Source of the DNA: Owenia fusiformis
Lineage: Eukaryota > Annelida > Polychaeta > Sabellida > Oweniidae
NCBI GenBank assembly: GCA_903813345.2
Contig: CAIIXF020000001.1
Coordinates: forward strand, 39,155,366-39,219,365
Direction: 5' to 3'
Length of the DNA stretch: 64,000 bases
Shown here: positions 1-9,481 of the stretch, one piece after another
Layout of the letters: each line of letters starts with the position of its first letter
Position numbering within the stretch: position 1 is the stretch's first letter
Translations under genes and position numbers: made by a program
Notes under the pieces: model-generated
The model's database searches: none
What the model saw: the letters and a program-made list of their open reading frames with translations, nothing else
What the model was told of the DNA's origin: nothing

Positions 1-769
1 GTAAGGTATTTCATGGTCAAAATTGACTATCAAATTCAGATGCACCATGGTATTTCATTGCCAAAATCATGACTCATCTATCATGGTATAGCCATGATGT
101 TTCATTGCTAAGGACGTAACCTTCGCATCTAAGATGAGCGAATGGTAAAAATTGATTTCAATAATTTAAGTTTTCGTAGAATCAAAAGACCTTATAGTTG
201 ACATAGTGCTTCGATATTTGAACTAGATCATGGCTAAATGACATGGAAACGATCTGGAGCATGATCACTACCATGCGTAGGCTATCAAATAGAAGATGCC
301 TGGGAAGGTGGTAATAATTAGATAACCAAACTTAATTAATGCTTCTGATATTCATCAAAATCAATACATTGACCATGGTATACCATGGTTGTTAAATGGC
401 ACCATTTCATTTAATGGTCAACAGCAAAAAACAGTATTTCAGGCTTTAAGCATTATTGTCTATCAAAAAAAAATCATTTTTCCGTATTCTTAATGTTTTT
501 TACTCAAAATAAAGTAATAAAACTCATAGATTTTCATCTTTACATATACTTCAAATATCTTAAGTAATAAAAAAGATAAATTACTGAAAGACTGCCAAAA
601 TCTGAACTCAAATCGTTATAAGTCCAAAAAACAAAAATAATGCATGATTTGCATGAATTTGTCATCATGCATGCAAAATTGATGAGTGATTTCAATTCCT
701 CTAGCAAATGCGTGATAAACATTGGTAATGCGTGAGGGTTGGCAGGGCAGCACAAAAGTCATGTGATCA
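1..769. other. AT-rich noncoding DNA with a dispersed-repeat fragment
   Basis: No coding region is supported. Positions 105-290 resemble 4430-4605 in the same orientation: both contain GTAACCTTC, CATCTAA and ATGACATGGAAAC in order. Many CATGG motifs occur in the first 450 bases. The small open frames here have no protein-like composition. Confidence 0.5.
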
Positions 770-1965
770 CTGTACTCCAGTAAAAACATCAAAAATGAAT
801 GAAAAAAATTGCACTATTTATAAAACCTAGTGCAACAAATGCATATTGATGAGTTAAAAGACATATCAAAAATCTAGAAAAATCAAAGTAGTGGAAAATA
901 TATAAAAATCATTATTTGTACCCCCCGGACTTATTTTATGAGGGGGTACTATGATAAACATTTATATTTACTGATATGTTCCTCCAATCACATTCAAATT
1001 TTCGGGAATCATGCAACCATATATAGTTAGTTGTCATGAAAAGTTTGATCTTGATTGGTCAATTGGTTACCATGACAATTTGATAGCAAAATATTGTAAA
1101 TATTAAGGATAAATCCACTGTTTCCCTCCAAACAGATAGTAGCTTGTCATTTTTAATTTTTCAAAATAAATCCAAAGTTGAGCTTATAAAAGATGGGGTT
1201 GAATAATATTCCATGATATAAAATAAGTGTTTTCATAGCTACACTATTTGCGTTTATTATGCTCTGTTACTATGGTAACCCCTCGACCAATCATGTACAG
1301 ACTCACCATATTAAAGAATAACATCAGTATCCATGAGCCCTATAAATATAACTGTGAATGATTCTGAAAGAATGAGATTTTTAGGAAATTATGACCAAAA
1401 AGTGCCACACCCACTTTTGACTAGATAGAGTGGTAGTCATCTCATAGAATAGAGTCCAGAGTCAAAGATATCATATAATTCATCATATTATCATGTTATC
1501 TTATTACATACTCCCCAAATATGTTTTTAGGGTAGCTTAATGTTCATTTTTAAATGATTTGAAGAGAAATGGCAACATCTGTTATTATAGGAAGTTTCGG
1601 ATTTACCTGAAATATTAAAGATTTTGAGCAATAAAATTGTGTTGCTATGGTAACCAATTGACCAATTAATATCAAAGTTGCCGTGACAACTAACTATATA
1701 TAGGAACATGATCCCTGAAGATTTTATTGTGATTGGAGTTATATATCAGAAATTATTACTGTTTATCATAGTACCCCCTCATAAAAATACCCCAGGGGGT
1801 ATAAATGGTCATTTTAAAGTTTTCCACTACTTAGATTTTTCTAGATTTTTGATATGTTGTTTTACTTACCAACGGCTATCTCTTACACTAGGTTTACCCT
1901 GTAGTGCAATTTTTTCATTTATATGTGATTTTACAGCGATTTTACTAGAGTACTGTTAAGTAATA
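770..1965. repeat. Foldback / inverted-repeat element with ~340-bp arms
   Basis: The left arm (about 772-1112) and right arm (about 1622-1965) are reverse complements with moderate divergence. The outer ends read CTGTACTCCAGTAAAA on the left and, reverse complemented, CAGTACTCTAGTAAAA on the right. Both arms share a CCCCCTCAT/ATGAGGGGG tract, a GGTTACCATG/CATGGTAACC block and TATATAGTTAGTTGTCA. The 500-bp centre holds no convincing gene. This looks like a non-autonomous DNA transposon; I did not find a clear target duplication. Confidence 0.7.
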
Positions 1966-2291
1966 GTGGTTTGATCGTTATTTGAACTTCAGAATGACAA
2001 TTTTAATTTATGTAGCCACACTCGCTAATTCACACATAGCTAGGCAAGGTGTGTCTGATTCCAGCCAATCCAAACAGAGTATTCAAATAATGAACAGTGT
2101 GTGAAATATCAATAACACATGCAAGGTCACTAGTTAAACAGTTGTCATGGTAATGAATGTATTTTTCACATTGGATACGATGACTTGCCAACTTGACCCT
2201 TGCAAAAAATGTCATTGAAAATGTGTTCTTTTAGTGATTTGGTTCCTTTTAGATGATTTTATAGAAAAAATTGCAATGTGTGAAAAGAATT

Positions 2292-2443
2292 CAAGCCCAA
2301 GACTCAAAGCATTGTAGCTGCTTCATTCCACTCAGGCTATGTTTCCTAAACTGCTTTCCCGATCCGCAGTCATGCAAAGGTTTGGAAACAACACCTTCAT
2401 AGTATGATTCAGCAAACAATGCATTGAGTCTTGGGGCTTAAAT
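2292..2443. repeat. Short MITE-like hairpin (~150 bp)
   Basis: The terminal inverted repeats read AAGCCCAAGACTCAAAGCAT on the left and, reverse complemented, AAGCCCCAAGACTCAATGCAT on the right, with further pairing inward. The flanks are TTCA on the left and TTAA on the right, which hints at a decayed TTAA target duplication, but this is weak. No coding content. Confidence 0.55.
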
Positions 2444-2699
2444 CCTTTAACATTATGAACTGAGTAGGGGATAATACTTTTGAAAGACAGTGGGTGAATA
2501 AGGTGGGTGAAAAAAATAATGGGAATAGAGATAAATGCAGATGATTAGTGTAATGAGAAAAGGATGACAATCAAAAGAAATGATGGCTTGGAGACAAAAG
2601 GGTCAGAACTAGTTAAGGGATACTTTTAAATGGTGATTATGTTTAAATGGCTCATGTACTATTTGATCTGCTTTGAAAAAGTACATTTAATTGTCAAAA

Positions 2700-2815
2700 A
2701 ACGTAAAAACGAGTGTTCAAGGGGTCTGGGTAGGGTTCTCACCCCAGAAACTTGGAGTGTACTTGCAACCATTTGGTATGTCTGTACGTACCAGGCGCTA
2801 CGCCTATGAATTAAT
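2700..2815. repeat. Truncated copy of the 'GCGCTACGCCYATG' MITE family
   Basis: This stretch shares the end GCGCTACGCCTATG and the interior 'GGTCTGGG...GCAACCATTTGGTA...GTACCAGGCG' with the complete element at 48633-48801, in the opposite orientation. The other terminal repeat is missing or decayed. Confidence 0.5.
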
Positions 2816-3484
2816 AGACTAAAAACAAAAAAACAAACAATTCTGAGACAACAAGGCAAGAGAAATATATAAAAAAAGATAAGATCCTGAAAGATTTGAA
2901 AAGCAAAAAAAAGATATGCAAATGATACAATCTCAAATTAAATATTTCATTCAAAATATATATTTTTCTTAATTCTAAATAATATCCTTATATGGTAGCA
3001 GTGATCTCCCCAGCATTAAAGCAAGTGGGCGCAGAACCCACCTGAGATTTTGATTATTGGCTTGCACCCACCTGAGAATCTATTTGCACCCACTTGAAAA
3101 TAAGAAAAATCATAAAAACTGGCATATTTTGACCAATTTTGGTCCGAATTGTGAAAATTTAAATTTTGAGAAAAAATCCTGTGGAGATTACTGCTACCAT
3201 AGTAGAGATTTTTATAAATTTTATGGTTACCATTTTTATTATTTGGGAGAATTTAAACAATTTTGGCACTTTGAATCTTTCATAACTTCACCAATTTGTA
3301 ACATATCGTGGATCTTTTGGGAAATCTTGAGATTGGAAGGAATATATTGTTAGGTCAACTGTACATATTGCTTGCTGTTGCTCACAACCCCCTATGCATA
3401 TTTAAATGTTTTCTTTTTACCAAAAACTTATAAGAGACAGAGTACTTTTTAAAATATTCAGCTACTTTATCAATGTCAAACAAG

Positions 3485-4292
3485 GCATTAATGTGACAAA
3501 ATGTCACCACCTAGTTGCTCACAATATTATGAGTTCAATCTTAAATCAGGTTTGAATTTCCGAGAACTAATAATTATATATATTATTTATATAATAGCTA
3601 AGTTTATATAATTTTGAAAAAAATTGGTCAATTTGAGGCAAGTTGAAAACAGACCTTTTTGACCTTTTTTACCTTGAGAAGGTCATTGAAGGTCAAGTCT
3701 TAAATCTAAAAATCAGATTTGAATTTCTGAGAACTTATGGATGATTTTGAAAGAAAAATTTGGTCATTTTGAAAAACTTTTTGAGCTTTTTGACCTTGAA
3801 AAGGTCATTGAAGACCAAATCTCAAATCTAAAGTCAGATTTGAACTTCTAAGAACTTGTAAATGATTGTGAATTTTTTTTATCAATTTGACGCAAGTTGA
3901 AAATACTTTTTTTTACCTTTTTTACCTTGAGAAGGTCAATGAAGTCAAATCTTAAGTCTAAAGTAATTTGAACTTCTGAGAACTTGTAAATGATATTGAA
4001 AAAAAATTAATCAATTTGAGGCAAGTTGAAAAAAGACCTTTTTGACCTTTTTTTACCTTGAGAAGGTCATTGAAGGTCAAATATCAAATCTAAAGTAAGA
4101 TTTGAACTTCTGAAAACATATAGATGATTTTGAAAAATATTGAAGTTTGTCTAAACAGTATTTAAAAAAGTTACTGGAAGTTGTAAGAATTTGTTAGATG
4201 CCAACTGTCACCCGCCGGATGCCAACTGCCACCCGCAATAAAAAAAAACGGAGTCTATAACAATATGTCATCACTTTTTGGTGGTGACATAA
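3485..4292 (+). repeat. TGTCACCACC-ended repetitive element, copy 1
   Basis: The left part reads GACAAAATGTCACCACCTAG and the right end has TTTTTGGTGGTGACAT, so the outer ends are loosely inverted. Between them are about four tandem units of roughly 130 bp built on GACCTTGAGAAGGTCATTGA and CAGATTTGAACTTCTGAGAA. Related copies lie at 28440-28690 (inverted) and 59285-59950. No open frame runs through it. It is probably a non-autonomous element whose interior is a satellite-like array. Confidence 0.7.
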
Positions 4293-4429
4293 AAAAAACT
4301 AAATGTTTACCTGGTTATACAAGATATCAACTGAATAAACATGAACACAAAATTGACTGAATTCGGAAGTCCTAGACGTTTACATTTTACGCTCATGTCC
4401 CATGTCTCACTGGTCAGCATCAACCAAAG

Positions 4430-4835
4430 GTAACGGCTGTAACCTTCATATCTAAAGATGGTAAACTGTAATTGTCAATTTCAATATGTTTAGTTTTGCT
4501 AGAATTAAACTTCTTTATAATTTATGTTATATGCTTTGATTTGAACCAAATCAGGCTTATATGACATGGAAACTCTGGAGTATGATTACTGTATTTCTTC
4601 ATATATCATGCGTTGAGGCCACAGGTCAAGTATATCTTCCTCCACTTAGAGAAGGTAACTGGGATTTGGGTTTTACAGATTATAAAATCTCAGTTACCTT
4701 CCCTTAAGCGGTGGAAGATATCACTGAACTGGGGTACTTAAACATGTGACCGAATGGTCATACTCCAGAGCTTCCATGTCATATGAGCCTGATCTAGGTC
4801 AAATATCAAAGCATTATGTCAACTATAATCAGAGC
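4430..4835. repeat. Inverted-repeat element with nested palindromic centre
   Basis: Positions 4490-4610 and 4745-4830 are inverted copies of each other (shared block ATATGACATGGAA and its complement; GACATAATGCTTTGATATTT type). The centre, about 4640-4735, is itself palindromic: ATATCTTCCTCCACTTAG pairs with a rightward GGTGGAAGATAT, around GGTAACTGGGATTT. A partial direct copy lies at 105-290. Confidence 0.6.
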
Positions 4836-6396
4836 TGTCAAGTGTCCCGCGAATGGCAGGTTTATCCCAAAAATTTGATCAAAATTAGGCTTATTTGCGT
4901 GTCCCGCAATGTCCCGCAAGGTCCAGCGAATGTCGGCTTTGACCTCCGCAAATTCCAAAAATTGTTGAAATCCCCTAGGCTAATATTGTGATTATCTTGT
5001 GATATAAGATCAGCTAAGTTTTTTTGCACGTTTGGGGAGTAAAGTTTACTTAATTTGAAAAGTGCTGCCAAACTCCCAGTGCATCAGATCAGCAAAGACT
5101 GCTTTTGGAAAGAGCTCTTGCTTTTGGAGGAATTACTGATCGTTTTTTGTTCAGTGTCCTACAGTACCACAAAAGTTGATTACGTAGCACATAATCTCGA
5201 AACTTCATCTAATAGTATTACAATATTTGTGTGCGTTGCACTGAATTTTGTAAACACTAATTTGTTATTAAAACCTGTATGCGTTACTTACTCTTCCCCA
5301 ATGCTTTTATTTTTTATGAAGTTAATGTAAACGAGACTAGAGACCTGGGACTAGAGAACGCAAGATAATCTTTACAATGGTGTGACAAGATATAACGGAA
5401 ACTACGTAATAACATTCCTAAGCGAATTGTGTGAAATTGTGTTGACGTTTATTAAGTAAAGTGCAATATTTGATAATCTGTATCTGAAAGTTTGATTCTA
5501 ATTGAAAGCCCATGCTTTTACGTAAGTCCATGGGCTCTATCAGAGCCCATGGTAAGTCACAATCACGCAAATCCCTTGAATGTCCCGTGACATCCCGCAA
5601 ATTTAGGTGGATGTCCCGTGAAATCCCGTAAATTTAGGGCACTTTGTCTCAAAAATCTGTCCCTCTATGAAGTCTTTGGTGGTTACCCTGTTATCTGCCC
5701 CACAATAAGAATCTAGATCTAGCGTATTTGTCGCTCGAATGGTCCAACACCAACCGCTGAACACCACCCAGGAACATCGTCCACAAAAGTGTTGGAAACC
5801 CACTGACAGCACCATCTATCAAATACTTAATATAATATACTATTCTAATAACTAAATTATGAATGATAGACTTGTGCTCATGGAGACCAAACCACAATAG
5901 TATAGTTTCCATATAGCTTTTGAAATCTCGCTAAATCTCGTTTTTCGTGAGATTTTAAGAGACTTGCATATTAGACCTCTAATGACTTACATTACCTTCT
6001 TTTAAATGGTATATTTGAATTCAGTGGAATGTTTTCTCCTAAAATAGCTTTGATTTACACAGTTATGTAATTTGAATAATTTTCTATGACAATTTAAAAA
6101 AAGTTGGGCCAAATGTCCATAGATGCAATGCTAAAATTCTTTAAAACCGTGGATTATTTGTATGTCAATCAACATTAGCATGTTTAATCACAACATGTTC
6201 ATAAACAGGGTCATCATGTGGTATATCATTCAAGTTTTATACAGATTCAACAAACACACTTTGATAAATCATGAAATTAAGCCACTTTTCCAAGATTTTA
6301 GCATGTAAGTGAATGGAGCTCTAGCCAGAGTTAAAAGCTGAATAAAAGATGGCAGCACAAGATTTCATTGATTTTTCTGCTATTTAGAAACTATCC
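4836..6396. other. Noncoding spacer with TGTCCCGC/TGTCCCGT motifs
   Basis: Repeated short motifs (TGTCCCGCGAATG, TCCCGCAA, TCCCGTAAATTTAG) occur at 4840-4930 and again at 5580-5640. A short palindrome around GTCCATGGGCTC / GAGCCCATGG sits near 5525-5555. I see no gene. Confidence 0.5.
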
Positions 6397-6404
6397 TATT
6401 GTGC

Positions 6405-7249
6405 CACATGCTATCTATTGCAAGACTTACGCCTGCCACAACCGTCACCATGTTAATCAGTGTTTTTTAAGTAGCGCAAGGATCCTGCCATGACCGTGGT
6501 AGTGTTATCGTGTAAGCCTGGTATAACCGTGACAGGCTGGTATAACCGTGACAATGCTGTATTCTATTGCAAGGCCTGTCATGACCCTGGAAGTGTTATC
6601 GTGGAAGCCTGGCGCGACCGTAGCCTTTATTGTGGTTTATATGCGAATGTGAATATTAATGTATAGTAGTAATTTTGATTTTGACATGATTAAGGTAGTT
6701 AAACACCATGATCATAGTATTAAACTGTTTAATTGTAATGAGGATCACCTAAAATTGTTAAGGATATTCCTGGCATTAATGTCATACATATTTACTAGTC
6801 ATTGCAATACATTATAACGGTCATAGTAGAACTAAGTCTAAATCTCTACATTACCACCCTCATACCTGGCCTTGCAATACTATATTACATTGTCACGGTC
6901 ATACCAGGCTTTGCGATCCCATAATACATTGTCATGATCATGCCAGGTTTTGAAATACACATTGTCACGGTCAATTATAGCAATCGTAAATTTCTACATC
7001 ACCACTCTCATACCCGAACTTGGAATACTATATCACATTGCCAATGCCAAGCCTTGCAGAACTATATTACATTGTCACGGTCATGGCAGGCATTGCAATA
7101 TAATACAGCATTGTCGCGGTTATACCAGGCTTTCATGATAACATTACCACGGTCATGGCAGGATCCTTGCGCTACTTAAAAAACCCTGAATAACAAACAT
7201 GGTGACGGTTACGCCAAGCGTTAGTCTTGCAACAGATAGGGTCTCAATA
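6405..7249. mobile_element. Foldback transposon with minisatellite arms, copy 1
   Basis: The ends are inverted: CATGCTATCTATTGCAAGAC on the left, CCCTATCTGTTGCAAGAC as the complement of the right end. Inward follow CCGTCACCATGTT, TTTTTTAAGTAGCGCAAG and GATCCTGCCATGACCGTGG, matched by their complements at about 7142-7225. The arms consist of irregular repeats of TGACCGTGRYAATG, forward in the left arm and complementary in the right. The 8-mer TATTGTGC flanks both sides (6397-6404 and 7250-7257). An 8-bp duplication is typical of hAT-type insertion, which is an inference. No transposase is present. Confidence 0.8.
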
Positions 7250-7259
7250 TATTGTGCTG

Positions 7260-7617
7260 ATGACATAAAAATCAAAAATTTGATTTGAATATTGAATAGA
7301 TTGACCTACCTTGTCATTTCAAGCTATATATTCTAGGCCTAAGCTTAAGAGTTCACTTACCCAATGCTTTAAATTATGCTATTCGAAGTAAGCCGCTCGC
7401 AGAAGCGTGATCCATAAAAACAACATCGTCTCATCACACCAAGACAAGTGACCTTGAACCCGCTAGTTTATGTTTTTCGTTCAGTGTAATTCTGCGAACT
7501 CGCTAGGCCTCAGAACGTGATCACAAAATATTAGTCTCCAATACTACGAACCCTCTCCGGGTAAGTCTTCATTTTGATTATATATACTTTAAGTTGGCTA
7601 AGGGAGATGAACAGGTT
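7260..7617. other. Noncoding spacer
   Basis: Only short open frames lie here, and I see no recognisable repeat or gene. Confidence 0.4.
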
Positions 7618-7868
7618 AGGATTCAGCCCCGTAGCCAGGATTTACCTGGGGGGGAGCGGTTATACCAAGGCTTTTGGGGGAGCTGTTTGTTTGACAGTTT
7701 TTGCCAAAAAATCATGTGAAAAGTGCTCAGAATCAAAGGCCACGGGAAAAGTAATAGATCTAGTAAGCTGTCTCTTCTATATACACTTATTATTACTTTT
7801 CCCTTGGCCTATGCTCAGAATGGTGAAAAACTGCATGATTTTTGAAAGAATTTCTGGCCAGGGTTAGT
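7618..7868. repeat. Hairpin repeat with GTAGCCAGG end
   Basis: Two inverted arms of about 50 bp surround a short loop: AATCATGTGAAAAGTGCTCA (about 7712) pairs with a complement ending near 7845, and both arms carry GGCC-GGGAAAAGTAATA. It begins with ATTCAGCCCCGTAGCCAGGA. A related inverted motif (CCCGGCTACGGGCCTGG) occurs at 16960-16980. The open frame across it has no protein-like signature. Confidence 0.55.
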
Positions 7869-7918
7869 CATATAAATCCGACCGTTAGTATGCTGTTCTT
7901 TGATATTCCTAGTTCTTA

Positions 7919-8816
7919 TGTTACGTTCGAAAATAACAGAAAGTAAAAACAGCAATTAAAATATGATAACAATATATTTATATTTTGAAAAACTAAATAA
8001 TATAACAATAATATAAAGGAGGTTTAATACTTAAGTGATGTCCAATCAATGATACGACTTATTCTTGATGTCGATAAATGTTGTTGACGATCCTTGAGAA
8101 AGTTCCAGATCACGAAATGTTTCAATAATCGTTAATAGTTCTCCAATGTTTGTAATAATCCAATAATGTTTGTTGTAATCCTATAATGTTCGTATCCAAT
8201 AATGTTTGATGATAATCCACAAATGTTTATGATAATCCACGAATGTATATGATAATCCGTATATTGTGTGTGTTGTAATATATGTCCATATAAAGTCCTC
8301 AGGTTGTATGTTTACACTGTTATAAATGTTCCCAAAGTAGGTGTCTGTAATTTTCTGCTAAGAAGATGTCCTTTTGATAGACTTTGAAATTCTGCTTTAT
8401 TTAGTTCCTTTGAGATGTCCAGTTATGATGACTTAATTATCTGCTACAGAGTAGATGTCCAGTTATGATGACTTAATTTATCTGCTGCTGAGAGCCACTG
8501 TGCAGTTCCTTTTATAATGTGAAAGAATTATCCAGAAATGAATCTTCCGGAACTACATCTTGATTGGACATCTTTAGTGACATGATTAAATTTTAATGAA
8601 TGGTTATAATTTCTAGAACTCTCTGGATGGTCAAGGGTTAATGAGTCATTCAGTTTAGTTTTGTTTACAAGATACAGTGTATAATGTCATTGTGACCTTG
8701 ACCTAAGATCTCTAATAAAGAATAGCTCAACATATACAACAAGCATAGATTACAAATTAAAAAACTATAGGTGAATATAGTAGAATATAATATACATGTA
8801 GCTCACTACTGTAACA
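7919..8816 (-). repeat. 3' LTR of the retrotransposon
   Basis: 898 bp, apparently identical to 12296-13193, with ends TGTTAC and GTAACA. It is preceded on the minus strand by a purine-rich tract. Confidence 0.92.
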
Positions 8817-8828
8817 CCTCCCTCCTTA
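8817..8828 (-). promoter_or_regulatory. Polypurine tract
   Basis: The minus strand reads AAGGAGGGAGG directly before the 3' LTR (TGTTAC). Position and composition match the plus-strand primer of LTR elements. Confidence 0.8.
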
Positions 8829-9481
8829 AAAGAAAAGTTTTGAATGCAATGAAAAACTTTTACAATAATATCTTGGGTAGCGAGCATTACAATTTTTAAA
8901 AGTGAGGTTGAGACTTACATAATATTTGTTTACAATAGTCTTTTTATATGCAGTATGTTTACAAGTATATAATACTTTCTATCGTTACAGTGTGAGTATA
9001 ATCTAATAACATATAATGTTTTGTAATAATGTATTACAATAGTATCATACTACAATGGTATCAAGCTAAGTTATGCATCAAGTCATAAATACAATACATG
9101 CAATAGATCATATAACTTGTACAATAGCATACATTTTGAGTCTGACAAACACTAAACTAGTACAATGTTTTAGATTATCACATGATCTTATGTAAGTATT
9201 TCTAATTGTAAACTCTGATGTTATCAAGTAATCTTGTGACACTATTTAATGATCACCTATAATGCTCACATAATCTAGATGCAATCTTATAGTTCATATA
9301 ATATCAATTTCACTGTTTAGGCAAATGTTTTTATATATTGTTAAAATAAAATGACAGTTATCACAAATGTCTAATTTGCCAACCATATAATATAATCTTC
9401 ATGAGTTTATCTTTATAAATTACAATATCTGAATCTTGAATAACATATAGTTGTCATTTACATACAAGTTTGGCCTATGAG
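8829..9481 (-). other. Noncoding 3' part of the retrotransposon
   Basis: AT-rich DNA between the stop codon and the polypurine tract, with no open frame of note. A reverse transcriptase region would be expected near here in an integrase-first element, but no trace is visible. Confidence 0.6.

Noticed and set aside
7574-7867. 97-codon frame
   Set aside because: It lies across a hairpin repeat with a GTAGCCAGG end and has no protein-like pattern.
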